This document shows, one piece after another, positions 57,384 to 64,000 of a DNA stretch of 64,000 nt. Under the pieces are notes generated by a model, which was not told the origin of the DNA, ran no database searches, and saw only the letters and a list, made by a program, of their open reading frames with translations. The stretch lies in assembly GCF_034661235.1 (NCBI RefSeq), contig NZ_CP141059.1, positions 744,001 to 808,000 on the forward strand, written 5' to 3'. Within the stretch, counting starts at the first letter, position 1. Each line of letters starts with the position of its first letter. This stretch comes from Nocardioides bizhenqiangii. Its GTDB lineage: Bacteria; Actinomycetota; Actinomycetes; Propionibacteriales; Nocardioidaceae. Position numbers and translations under genes: made by a program.

Positions 57384-59608
57384 CCCGCAAGCTGAGACAT
57401 GAGACGGCAGCCGATCCGGCCCCTCAGGGGTCGGGTCGGCTGCACACTGTCCCGGTGCTCCAAGAACAGGGATCCAGGTCTCCGGCCGCGGCCATCGCGG
57501 TCCCGGTGGCCTGCAGCGTGCTGTTCGCCCTCGCGGTCGTGCTCGACGCGGCTGCGCCGGAGACCGGCGCCGGCGTCCGGTACGCCGGCGACCCGGGCTG
57601 GCCGTTCGCACTCAACGGCGTGATCCTCGGGTTCCTCGCGGCGCCGATCCTGCTCGGGCGCGAGGCGCGGATCTTCGGCTGGCTCCTCGGCCTGCTCGGG
57701 CTCTTCTGGGTGCTCGACGGGCTCGCCCAGTCCTACATCAGGGCCGGCATCACCGACGATCGGCTGTGGCCCGGGATGACCTTCTCGGTGTGGTTCCTCG
57801 AGCGGTTCGGAGTGTTCCTCCCGATCTCGATCATGGTGCTGCTGCTCGTCTTCCCCAACGGGCGCTTCCTCCCGGGCGCTGCCGGGGTGATCGGACGGAC
57901 GGCTCTCGTCGTCTCCGTGTCCTGCGGCCTGGTGATCCTGGTGATGCCGCTCGAGCAGGAGCTCGCCGCCAACATGCGGATGCTCCCACCGGAGATCAAC
58001 GTCGACCCGGTCACCATCAACTCCCTGGCCGGGAGCGAGGACACGCTCAGGCCGGTCGTCCTCGGCATCCTCCTGGCGGCGTTCGCGACCGCACTGGCCC
58101 TCGTCGTGGTCCGCTACCTCCGGTCGGAGGGGATCAGCCGCGACCGGATGCGCTGGCTCGCGTGGAGCGTCGTGGTGATCGCGGCCTACGAGGCCGTCAC
58201 CGCGTTCGTGGTCGAGGTGGAAGGCACCGACTACGCCTCGATCATCGTGGCGATGGTCCTCCCGGGGGCTGCGATGACGGTCGCCGTCGTCCGCCCGCAG
58301 CTGGTCCCGATCGAGGACCTGCTCGGCCGCACCCTCGTGCTCGCCGTGCTGCTCCTCGTCCTCATCGGCGCGGACGCCGCCCTCCTCACCGTCCTCACGC
58401 TGGTCCTCGACGACGACCTGACCCAGGCCCAGGTGGTCGCGGTCGTCCTCATCGTCGCGGTCGTGCTCTACGGCCCGCTCCGGCAGCGGCTCTCCGCCGC
58501 CGTCCGCCGCCGGATGCTCGGCGAGCGCGGCAACCGGTACGACGCGCTGGCCGGCCTCTCCTCCACCCTCGAGAACACCGACGACGCCGGCGAGCAGCTC
58601 GCGGCGGTGGCGCGGGCCGTGGCGGCCGCGTTCCGCGTCCGGTTCGTGAGCCTCGAGGTCGACCGCAGCAACGGGGAGCGGATGGTGACGACCCACGGCG
58701 AGCGGCCGGCCGATGTCCGCACCCTCCCCATCACCTACCGCGGCTCCGACGTCGGCCGACTGGTCCTCCCTGCCAAGGGCATCCGCAGCCGGCTCACCGC
58801 GCGGGACGAGGAGCTGCTCGGAGACCTGGTCCGGCAGGCGGCGACGGCCGTGCGCACCAGCCAGCTCGCCGAGGAGGTGCAGCACAGCCGCGAGCGCCTG
58901 GTGACCGCCCGCGAGGAGGAGCGGCGGAGGATCCGGCGCGACCTGCACGACGGCCTCGGCCCGGCGCTCAGCGGCATGGTGTTCCAGCTCGAGGCGGCTC
59001 GCCTCCAGGTCGACACCGACCCCGACCGCGCGCGCTCGCAGATCGAGGACGTCAGCCAGCACGTCCAGGGCGTCGTGGCCGACGTACGTCGCCTCGTGCA
59101 CGACCTGCGCCCGCCCGCGCTCGACGACCGCGGTCTCTCCGGTGCGATCCAGCAGCAGGCGGACCGGCTCGACGTCCCGCTCACGGTGGTCGCGCCCGAG
59201 CTTGACGGCCGACTGCCCGCGGCCGTCGAGGTCGCGGCGTACAGGATCGCGAGCGAGGCGCTGACCAACGTCGCTCGCCACGCCCGCGCGAGCCGCGCCA
59301 TGCTCACCCTCGCCCTGGTCGACGACGCGCTCGTCGTGGAAGTCGCCGACGACGGTGTCGGTATCGACCACGACCGACAGGCCGGCGTAGGGCTGGTCAG
59401 CGTGCGGGAGCGTGCGGCCGAGCTGGGTGGGCGCGCCGACGTGACCTGCCCGGAGGGTGGTGGCACTGTCGTCCGCGCCCGACTTCCTCTAAGGCCCACC
59501 CCACGAAGTTCTTCGCCTCCGCCAGGCGGCCCCACGTCGGAAGTCAACCGAGAGCTTCTGTCCTCCGGCGAACAACTTCGCGGGGACCCCGGAAGGAGCG
59601 CCTCATGA
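57380..59608 (+). CDS. Membrane sensor histidine kinase (NarL/HPK7 type)
   Basis: A 742-residue kinase. The N-terminal 330 residues have about eight to ten membrane helices (AIAVPVACSVLFALAVVLDA, VILGFLAAPILLG, FGVFLPISIMVLLLVF and others). A GAF-like region near 380-490 follows, then a HisKA_3 domain with the phospho-acceptor His in REEERRRIRRDLHDGLGPAL, and an HATPase near 610-700 (IASEALTNVARHARASRAML, VADDGVGIDHD, GLVSVRERAAELGG). The last 37 residues, after VVRARLPLR, lie outside the fold and are encoded by an inverted repeat. Start and stop overlap its neighbours by 4 bp. It should phosphorylate the response regulator that follows. Confidence 0.88.
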   Translation: MTRKLRHETAADPAPQGSGRLHTVPVLQEQGSRSPAAAIAVPVACSVLFALAVVLDAAAPETGAGVRYAGDPGWPFALNGVILGFLAAPILLGREARIFGWLLGLLGLFWVLDGLAQSYIRAGITDDRLWPGMTFSVWFLERFGVFLPISIMVLLLVFPNGRFLPGAAGVIGRTALVVSVSCGLVILVMPLEQELAANMRMLPPEINVDPVTINSLAGSEDTLRPVVLGILLAAFATALALVVVRYLRSEGISRDRMRWLAWSVVVIAAYEAVTAFVVEVEGTDYASIIVAMVLPGAAMTVAVVRPQLVPIEDLLGRTLVLAVLLLVLIGADAALLTVLTLVLDDDLTQAQVVAVVLIVAVVLYGPLRQRLSAAVRRRMLGERGNRYDALAGLSSTLENTDDAGEQLAAVARAVAAAFRVRFVSLEVDRSNGERMVTTHGERPADVRTLPITYRGSDVGRLVLPAKGIRSRLTARDEELLGDLVRQAATAVRTSQLAEEVQHSRERLVTAREEERRRIRRDLHDGLGPALSGMVFQLEAARLQVDTDPDRARSQIEDVSQHVQGVVADVRRLVHDLRPPALDDRGLSGAIQQQADRLDVPLTVVAPELDGRLPAAVEVAAYRIASEALTNVARHARASRAMLTLALVDDALVVEVADDGVGIDHDRQAGVGLVSVRERAAELGGRADVTCPEGGGTVVRARLPLRPTPRSSSPPPGGPTSEVNRELLSSGEQLRGDPGRSAS
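59499..59585. repeat. Inverted repeat encoding the kinase C-terminal tail
   Basis: Arms CCCCACGAAGTTCTTCGCC (59499-59517) and GGCGAACAACTTCGCGGGG (59567-59585) pair with two mismatches over 19 bp and enclose smaller stems (CCGCC/GGCGG). It covers almost all of the extra tail of the histidine kinase and ends 20 bp before the response regulator start, so it may also shape translation at this junction. Confidence 0.75.
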
Positions 59609-60267
59609 GCACCGCCGACACGATCCGCGTCGTGGTCGTCGACGACCACCAGATCGTCCGGGACGGGCTGACCGCGCTGCTCGGCGCACTCGAGGGCGTC
59701 GAGGTCGTGGGTGCCGCCGCCGACGGCCGGGAGGCGCTCCACGTCGTCGGGGAGGCAGCGCCCGACGTCGTCGTGATGGACATCCAGATGCCGCTGCTCG
59801 ACGGCGTCGAGGCGACCCGGTTCCTGGTCGGGCGCGACCCCGCGCTGAAGGTCCTCATGCTCACCATGAACGAGGACGACGACACGGTCCTGAGCGCGAT
59901 CCGGGCCGGTGCCTGCGGCTACCTGCTCAAGGGCTCCGGCGCCGCCGAGGTGCACAACGCGATCCGTACGGCGGCCGCCGGCGGCATGGTCTTCGGTGCT
60001 TCGATGGCCCACCAGGTCGCCGCCCTGCTCGCGAACGGCGGTCCCCGCGGCGGCTCCGAAGAGCCGTTCCCCGAGCTGACCGAGCGCGAGCGTTCGGTGT
60101 TGCAGATGGTGGCGCGCGGCTCCTCCAACGACGACATCGCCGGCGAGCTCTACGTGTCCAACAAGACCGTCCGCAACACGGTCTCGGCCATCTACGCCAA
60201 GATCGGCGTCTCCGGTCGGGCGGACGCGATCGTCAAGGCCCGCGAGGCGGGCTACGGGCGGGAGTAG
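59605..60267 (+). CDS. NarL/LuxR-family response regulator
   Basis: A 220-residue regulator. The receiver domain has the acidic pair VVDDHQIVRDGL, the phospho-acceptor Asp59 in VVMDIQMPLLDG, Thr in LMLTMNEDD and Lys in YLLKGSG. The LuxR-type HTH is at 150-215 (LTERERSVLQMVARGSSNDD, then YVSNKTVRNTVSAIYAKIG). Its ATG overlaps the kinase stop (ATGA) and GGAAGGAG precedes it. It is the output of the preceding kinase. A pair of palindromic elements begins at its stop codon. Targets are unknown. Confidence 0.92.
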   Translation: MSTADTIRVVVVDDHQIVRDGLTALLGALEGVEVVGAAADGREALHVVGEAAPDVVVMDIQMPLLDGVEATRFLVGRDPALKVLMLTMNEDDDTVLSAIRAGACGYLLKGSGAAEVHNAIRTAAAGGMVFGASMAHQVAALLANGGPRGGSEEPFPELTERERSVLQMVARGSSNDDIAGELYVSNKTVRNTVSAIYAKIGVSGRADAIVKAREAGYGRE

Positions 60268-60364
60268 GTCTCGATACGGCCTCGCGCAGAGCGCTCGGCC
60301 TACTCGACCAACGGGGGGTCGCTGGTCGAGTAGCCCGAGCCGCTAGGCGAGGGCGTATCGAGAC
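60267..60364. repeat. Inverted pair of palindromic elements
   Basis: A diverged copy in one orientation (60267-60311, GGTCTCGATACGGCC to CCTACTCGACCAAC) and a consensus copy in the other (60323-60364, TGGTCGAGTAGCCC to GCGTATCGAGACC) form one large hairpin. It separates the response regulator from hemQ; the first base is shared with the regulator stop codon. It is a candidate terminator. Confidence 0.9.
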
Positions 60365-60380
60365 CGAGCACAATGGGGAC

Positions 60381-61115
60381 ATGAGCGACCCGCAGGCGGA
60401 CATCAAGTCCAACGCCGCCAAGATCAACGAGCTCAACGACACGATCCGCTTCACGATGTGGTCGGTCTTCAAGCTCGAGCGGCCGATCGGCTCGGATGAT
60501 GTCGTCCGCAAGAGCGAGGCGGCAGAGGTCGAGGCGCTGCTCGCCGACCTCGCTGGTCCGTCGGGCGACGAGGTCGTGGTGCGGGGTGTCTATGACGTCG
60601 CCGGACTCCGCGCCGACGCCGACCTGATGGTGTGGTGGCACGCCGCGAGCAGCGACCAGCTCCAGCAGGCCTACCACCGGCTCCGTCGTACCGCATTCGG
60701 CACCCGGCTCGCGCCGGTCTGGTCGCAGATGGCGCTGCACCGACCCGCGGAGTTCAACCGCAGCCACCTGCCGGCGTTCCTCGCCGACGAGCGTGCCCAC
60801 GCCTACGCAGCCGTCTATCCCTTCGTCCGTTCCTACGAGTGGTACCTCCTCGAGGAGACCGAGCGCCGCCGGCTGCTGGCCGAGCACGGCCAGATGGCCC
60901 GCGACTACCCCGACGTCCGGGCCAACACCGTCCCGTCGTTCGCGCTCGGCGACTACGAGTGGATCCTCGCGTTCGAGGCCGACGACCTCACTCGGATCGT
61001 CGACCTGATGCGCCACCTGCGCGGCTCCGAGACCCGCCGCCACGTGCGCGAGGAGGTGCCGTTCTACACCGGCGCCCGGGTGGAGGTCGCCGACCTCCTC
61101 GACCGGCTGCCCTGA
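60381..61115 (+). CDS. hemQ: Coproheme decarboxylase (chlorite dismutase family)
   Basis: A 244-residue HemQ/ChdC. NDTIRFTMWSVFKLERP at the N-terminus, ADADLMVWWHAASSDQLQQA, YPFVRSYEWYLLEETERRRL with the catalytic Tyr, and LAEHGQMARDYPDVRANTVP containing the proximal His are diagnostic, as is FALGDYEWILAFEADDL. It converts coproheme III to haem b by two peroxide-dependent decarboxylations, the last step of the coproporphyrin pathway. hemE and hemG are nearby upstream. CACAAT lies six bases before the ATG. The kinase operon and repeats separate it from hemG, whereas in mycobacteria the two are adjacent. Confidence 0.92.
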   Translation: MSDPQADIKSNAAKINELNDTIRFTMWSVFKLERPIGSDDVVRKSEAAEVEALLADLAGPSGDEVVVRGVYDVAGLRADADLMVWWHAASSDQLQQAYHRLRRTAFGTRLAPVWSQMALHRPAEFNRSHLPAFLADERAHAYAAVYPFVRSYEWYLLEETERRRLLAEHGQMARDYPDVRANTVPSFALGDYEWILAFEADDLTRIVDLMRHLRGSETRRHVREEVPFYTGARVEVADLLDRLP

Positions 61116-61135
61116 CGCTGGACCCGCCGAATGCC

Positions 61136-61162
61136 TTAAGTTTGGAAAGGCTATCGACTTAA
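61136..61162. promoter_or_regulatory. TTAAGT-N15-ACTTAA dyad upstream of the dioxygenase
   Basis: A 6-bp inverted repeat with centres 21 bp (two turns) apart ends 15 bp before the ATG at 61178. Its AT-rich arms stand out from the 70% GC background. It probably binds a dimeric regulator of the cysteine dioxygenase-rhodanese operon. Confidence 0.5.
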
Positions 61163-61177
61163 TGCACTATGGGGTGC

Positions 61178-61642
61178 ATGGCCCATTCCCTTGCCACCCC
61201 GCCCGCCGTATTGCCCCTGCTCGAGCTGGTGCGTGACGCCGCAGACCCCGAGCTCCTCGACCTGCTCGACCCCCATCCGGCCGATCGCTCCTGGATCCGG
61301 TTGCTCGCCACCGAGGACCACGAGCTCTGGCTGATCTCCTGGCCGGCGGGCGCCGCCACCGACTGGCACGACCACGGCGCCTCCGCGGGCGCCTTCACCG
61401 TGCTTCGTGGCACCCTGACCGAGCACACCTTCGACGGTGGCGGCCTCCAGCTCGTCGACCACCACGTCGGCGACGCGAAGGCGTTCGGTGCCGGCTACGC
61501 GCACGACGTCCGCAACGCGAGCGACCACCCGACACTCTCGCTGCACGCGTACTCGCCCCGGCTCACCACCATGACCCGGTTCCGCTTCCTCGGCGACCGG
61601 CTCGAGATGCTCGGCGTGGAGCGTGCGGGCGAGGAGTGGTGA
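61178..61642 (+). CDS. Cysteine dioxygenase-like cupin
   Basis: A 154-residue protein of the bacterial cysteine dioxygenase family. Iron ligands are His64 and His66 in DWHDHGASAGAFTVLRG and a third His at 109 in GYAHDVRNAS. SLHAYSPRL near 121-129 is the family's active-site segment with the Tyr that contacts the substrate. It adds O2 to cysteine to give cysteine sulfinate. The ATG at 61178 fits best; ATG at 61169 is in frame. The rhodanese gene overlaps its stop (GTGA). The two together suggest sulfur handling from cysteine. Confidence 0.85.
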   Translation: MAHSLATPPAVLPLLELVRDAADPELLDLLDPHPADRSWIRLLATEDHELWLISWPAGAATDWHDHGASAGAFTVLRGTLTEHTFDGGGLQLVDHHVGDAKAFGAGYAHDVRNASDHPTLSLHAYSPRLTTMTRFRFLGDRLEMLGVERAGEEW

Positions 61643-62034
61643 AGCGGTACAACGGGGTCGACGCGCTGCTCGCCGACGCCCGCACCCGCCTCGACCGGGT
61701 CACCCCGAGCGCCGCCTTCGAGGAGCTCACCACACGAGACGCGGCGCTCGTCGACATCCGACCGGCGGCCCAGCGTGCCACCGAGGGAGAGGTCGCTGAC
61801 ACGCTTCCCGTGCTCGTCGTCGAGCGGAACGTGCTGGAGTGGCGGTTCGACCCGCGCAGTGACGCCTCGATCCCCGAGGCGTCCTTCGACCGTCGCGTGA
61901 TCGTCCTCTGCCAGGAGGGCTACACCTCCTCGCTGGCCGCGGCCGCGCTGCAGAGCATCGGCATCCACCGCGCCACGGACGTGATCGGCGGGTTCGCCGG
62001 GTGGCGGGATGCCGGGCTGCCGGTGACGGCTTGA
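61639..62034 (+). CDS. Rhodanese-like sulfurtransferase
   Basis: A 131-residue single-domain rhodanese. The catalytic Cys is Cys91 in VIVLCQEGYTSSLAAAAL; ALVDIRPAAQRATEGEV near 36-52 and VIGGFAGWRDAGLP at the C-terminus are the other conserved regions. It carries persulfide sulfur to an acceptor such as cyanide or a thiol. The GTG at 61639 overlaps the stop of the dioxygenase gene, so the two proteins are made together. This pairing recurs in actinobacteria and suggests joint control of cysteine sulfur. Confidence 0.87.
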   Translation: MKRYNGVDALLADARTRLDRVTPSAAFEELTTRDAALVDIRPAAQRATEGEVADTLPVLVVERNVLEWRFDPRSDASIPEASFDRRVIVLCQEGYTSSLAAAALQSIGIHRATDVIGGFAGWRDAGLPVTA

Positions 62035-62111
62035 TGGAGTCGGCGCGCGTCGGCGGCTGATCGACCGCCGGGAGAAAGCGCGGTAGCGCTGCCAGTCCTG
62101 TCTCGCCCGCC

Positions 62112-62117
62112 TAGGGT
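62112..62117 (+). promoter_or_regulatory. Leaderless-type -10 hexamer (TAGGGT)
   Basis: TAGGGT ends seven bases before the ATG at 62125 and there is no ribosome-binding site. It favours this ATG over the upstream GTG at 62116. Confidence 0.5.
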
Positions 62118-62124
62118 GGCGCGC

Positions 62125-62928
62125 ATGCTTGCGGGGATCCGGGTTCTGTCCACTGTCGTGCTCGCCGGTGTTCTGGCCGTCGGCGCCGGTTGCGCCGAGG
62201 ATCCGCAGACTGCCGACTCGAGCGGCAGCAGCTCGAAGCCTCAGGGGGACGGGTCGGACTCGAGCAGCCCGGTGGGATCAAGTGACTCGAAGAGTCCGGT
62301 TGGCGACGACTACCAACCATTGACCGCGCAGACCTTCGCGGCCTCCCTGACCGAGGCGATGTACGGCGCGGGCACCGTGCACATGCTCATGACCTCCGAG
62401 GGGAAGTCGATCGCGGAGGTCGACTACCGCTTCAGCGCGACCGGCGACCCGGCGATGCACGGCACCGCCGAGTCCGACGAGGGAACGGTCGAGATGATGT
62501 TGGTCGACGGCGCCTTCTACGTCCGCGAGGAAGCCGAGCGGAGCTGGATGCAGCTTCCCCCAGAGCTTGCCGACCAGATCCTGGCAGGGACGCAGGCCGG
62601 AGACCCGACCCAGCTGATCGAAGTCTTCGAGTCCGGACTGGACGAGGTGACCTACCTCGGTTCCGAGGACATCGACGGCGAGGAGCTCTACGGCTACGAC
62701 GTGTCCTTCAGCGCCGAGTACCTCGCCAGGGAGATGGACGTCCCGACGAACGAGGTCCCCGCCATCTCCTACGAGCTGTATCTCGACGGGGCCCACCTCC
62801 TCCGGAAGATGACGATCAGTGCGGCCGGCGTCGAGGGTGTAGTCCGCCTGAGCGACTGGGGTGAGCCGGTGGAGATCGAGACGCCTCCGGCAGATCAGGT
62901 GGAGCCGTTCGAGCTGCCGTCGGGATGA
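62125..62928 (+). CDS. Lipoprotein (LppX/LprG-like fold)
   Basis: A 267-residue exported lipoprotein. The signal ends in VGAGC with Cys23 as the lipid site. A Ser/Asp/Gly-rich linker (residues 24-60) precedes a domain that alternates strands and helices: FAASLTEAMYGAGTVHMLMT, VDYRFSATGDPAMHGTA, VEMMLVDGAFYVR and AISYELYLDGAHLLRKMTIS. This pattern is that of LppX/LprA/LprG-type proteins, which bind lipids in a deep cavity at the mycobacterial membrane. Ligand unknown. TAGGGT lies just upstream. Confidence 0.75.
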   Translation: MLAGIRVLSTVVLAGVLAVGAGCAEDPQTADSSGSSSKPQGDGSDSSSPVGSSDSKSPVGDDYQPLTAQTFAASLTEAMYGAGTVHMLMTSEGKSIAEVDYRFSATGDPAMHGTAESDEGTVEMMLVDGAFYVREEAERSWMQLPPELADQILAGTQAGDPTQLIEVFESGLDEVTYLGSEDIDGEELYGYDVSFSAEYLAREMDVPTNEVPAISYELYLDGAHLLRKMTISAAGVEGVVRLSDWGEPVEIETPPADQVEPFELPSG

Positions 62929-62983
62929 CGCCCGGACCCAGGAATCTTTACCCGACCCCGGCGTGAGCCGAACAGCGCGTGGG

Positions 62984-62989
62984 TAGCCT
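62984..62989 (+). promoter_or_regulatory. Leaderless-type -10 hexamer (TAGCCT)
   Basis: TAGCCT ends seven bases before the msrB ATG at 62997. Confidence 0.45.
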
Positions 62990-62996
62990 CGATGGC

Positions 62997-63401
62997 ATGA
63001 CGTACAACGTGGACAAGACCGACGAGGACTGGAAGGCCGAGCTCTCTCCGGAGGAGTACGCCGTGCTCCGCCAGGCCGGCACCGAGCGGGCGTTCAAGGG
63101 CGAGTACACAGACACCGAGACCAAGGGCGTCTACCGCTGCAAGGCCTGCCAGGCGAAGCTCTTCGAGTCGGACACGAAGTTCCACTCCGGGTGTGGCTGG
63201 CCCAGCTTCTACCAGCCGATCAGCGACACGATCGAGTACATCGAGGACGACTCGCACGGGATGAAGCGGACCGAGGTGCGCTGCTCCAACTGCGGTTCGC
63301 ACCTCGGCCACGTCTTCCCCGACGGCTACGGCACGCCGACCGGGGACCGTTACTGCATCAACTCGATCAGCCTGACGCTCGAGCCCGCCGACCCAGCCTG
63401 A
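62997..63401 (+). CDS. msrB: Peptide-methionine (R)-S-oxide reductase
   Basis: A 134-residue MsrB. The zinc-binding Cys pairs are Cys48/Cys51 ([10 protein letters not shown]) and Cys96/Cys99 ([16 protein letters not shown]). The active-site [12 protein letters not shown] is at 63-74 and the catalytic Cys120 is in RYCINSISL. It reduces methionine-R-sulfoxide in proteins. In M. tuberculosis msrB (Rv2674) is in the same neighbourhood as hemQ, hemY and hemE, so this part of the order is conserved. The ATG at 62997 matches family starts and is supported by TAGCCT. Confidence 0.95.
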   Translation: MTYNVDKTDEDWKAELSPEEYAVLRQAGTERAFKGEYTDTETKGVYRCKACQAKLFESDTKFHSGCGWPSFYQPISDTIEYIEDDSHGMKRTEVRCSNCGSHLGHVFPDGYGTPTGDRYCINSISLTLEPADPA

Positions 63402-63531
63402 TCGGCGCTCGCACTCGGCGGCCCTGCAGGGATCGCCGCCGCCGACGTGGGCTCGTCCTGCTCCGGATGCCTGTTGTGGGGGATCCCTGGAGAAAAGGGC
63501 TAACCCTGATTCGGCGTACGACGAGCTGGCC

Positions 63532-63537
63532 TAGCGT
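63532..63537 (+). promoter_or_regulatory. Leaderless-type -10 hexamer (TAGCGT)
   Basis: TAGCGT ends six bases before the ATG at 63544 of the secreted protein that runs off the window. Confidence 0.45.
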
Positions 63538-63543
63538 TCCGGC

Positions 63544-64000
63544 ATGACCTCGACATTCTCGCCCCGCCGCGCGCTCGTCGCGGCCGCACTCGCCACCGCG
63601 ACCGGCGGTTCCCTGCTGCTCGCGGCAGCCCCGGCCTCCGCCACGCCGGCCGACGGCCGCGTCAGCGCCTACGGCTACTACCGGGACGTGGCGGGTGGCG
63701 CCTGCAGCTTCTTCGAGTCCAACAACGGGCAGGCGACCAAGGTGTTCACGCCCGCAACCGGTCGACGGACTGCGCGGACCGGGACCAGCTTCCGGGCGAC
63801 CCCGCCGGGCGACCCGGTGAGCGCGCACGGTCGCGTCGAGAACGACACCTCGGGGGTGGCCGACGCCAACGACGGCGCGTTCGACGTCGTGCGGTTCACC
63901 GCGGACCACCTGGTGCGACTCACCGACGACACCGGCTTCGACTGCGGGATGGGCCTGATCGCCGACTCCCAGTCCAGCGCCGAGGTCAGGGTCCGTCGGC
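63544..64000 (+). CDS. Secreted protein, cut by the window edge
   Basis: The frame is open from ATG at 63544 to the end of the window, giving at least 152 residues. The start is a Sec signal peptide: RRALVAAALATATGGSLLLA followed by cleavage near PASA, residue 33. The mature part (GRVSAYGYYRDVAGGACSFF) has two Cys (ACSFF, DCGMG) and a Gly/Asp/Thr-rich strand pattern common in actinobacterial secreted proteins. The C-terminus is missing, so the family cannot be named. Confidence 0.7.
   Translation, partial: MTSTFSPRRALVAAALATATGGSLLLAAAPASATPADGRVSAYGYYRDVAGGACSFFESNNGQATKVFTPATGRRTARTGTSFRATPPGDPVSAHGRVENDTSGVADANDGAFDVVRFTADHLVRLTDDTGFDCGMGLIADSQSSAEVRVRR

Noticed and set aside
57131..59371. 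Minus-strand open frame opposite the histidine kinase
   Set aside because: Acidic and His-rich shadow translation; the plus strand encodes a complete kinase with coupled neighbours.

Overview
The window is about 70% GC and densely coded. It uses many GTG starts, ATGA/GTGA stop-start overlaps, WhiB, GAF-ANTAR regulators and actinobacterial protein families. All of this points to a high-GC actinobacterium. The gene content (an Rv3230c/DesA3-like desaturase pair, a wax-ester synthase, the coproporphyrin haem genes hemE, cgoX/hemY and hemQ, and a Streptomyces-type gvp operon) suggests a Nocardioidaceae-like chromosome. This is inference from families, because no search was run. No rRNA, tRNA, CRISPR, phage or plasmid gene was seen.

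0-9 kb: the 3' end of a beta-propeller-like gene, a haloalkane dehalogenase, small housekeeping genes (DUF6461-like, Nudix, DUF2237, hemerythrin, DUF427), an MFS transporter, a cytochrome P450, a methyltransferase and a WhiB regulator. 9-17 kb: small unknown genes around a 22-bp-phased repeat, a mug-type glycosylase, a phosphodiester glycosidase, a solitary Mod-like DNA methyltransferase and a WS/DGAT acyltransferase. 17-26 kb: two tandem FG-GAP membrane proteins, a Y-family polymerase, a GIY-YIG/nucleotidyltransferase fusion, a six-copy repeat array, a GCS2-type ligase and a FUSC-like protein. 26-36.8 kb: an electron-transfer protein plus desaturase pair, a ThrE-like exporter, a Baeyer-Villiger monooxygenase/SDR operon divergent from a TetR gene, ornithine aminotransferase and a second desaturase.

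36.9-44.7 kb: two GAF-ANTAR regulators converge on a ten-gene, translationally coupled gas-vesicle operon. Its transcription order is gvpY-like, gvpZ-like, gvpA, gvpF, gvpG, gvpO, gvpJ, gvpL, gvpS, gvpK, and a sigma-B-like promoter precedes it. The first three genes carry long charged low-complexity tails of opposite sign. 44.7-53 kb: hrpA, a membrane-anchored solute-binding protein, RNase D and a DUF3000 gene. 53-64 kb: haem genes hemE, cgoX/hemY and hemQ interrupted by a NYN/OST-HTH gene and a membrane protein/histidine kinase/response regulator operon. Then come a cysteine dioxygenase/rhodanese couplet, a lipoprotein, msrB and a truncated secreted protein.

Two themes cut across the window. 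First, at least three kinds of palindromic repeat lie between genes and also inside them. One family supplies stop codons and last residues to several genes and sits in frame within hrpA. A second inverted repeat encodes the C-terminal tail of the histidine kinase. A third, 172 bp long, supplies the stop codons of a GAF-ANTAR gene and gvpK. Second, at least sixteen genes have a TANNNT hexamer 6-8 nt before the start codon (once about 10 nt elsewhere), the layout of leaderless actinobacterial promoters. This helped choose starts.
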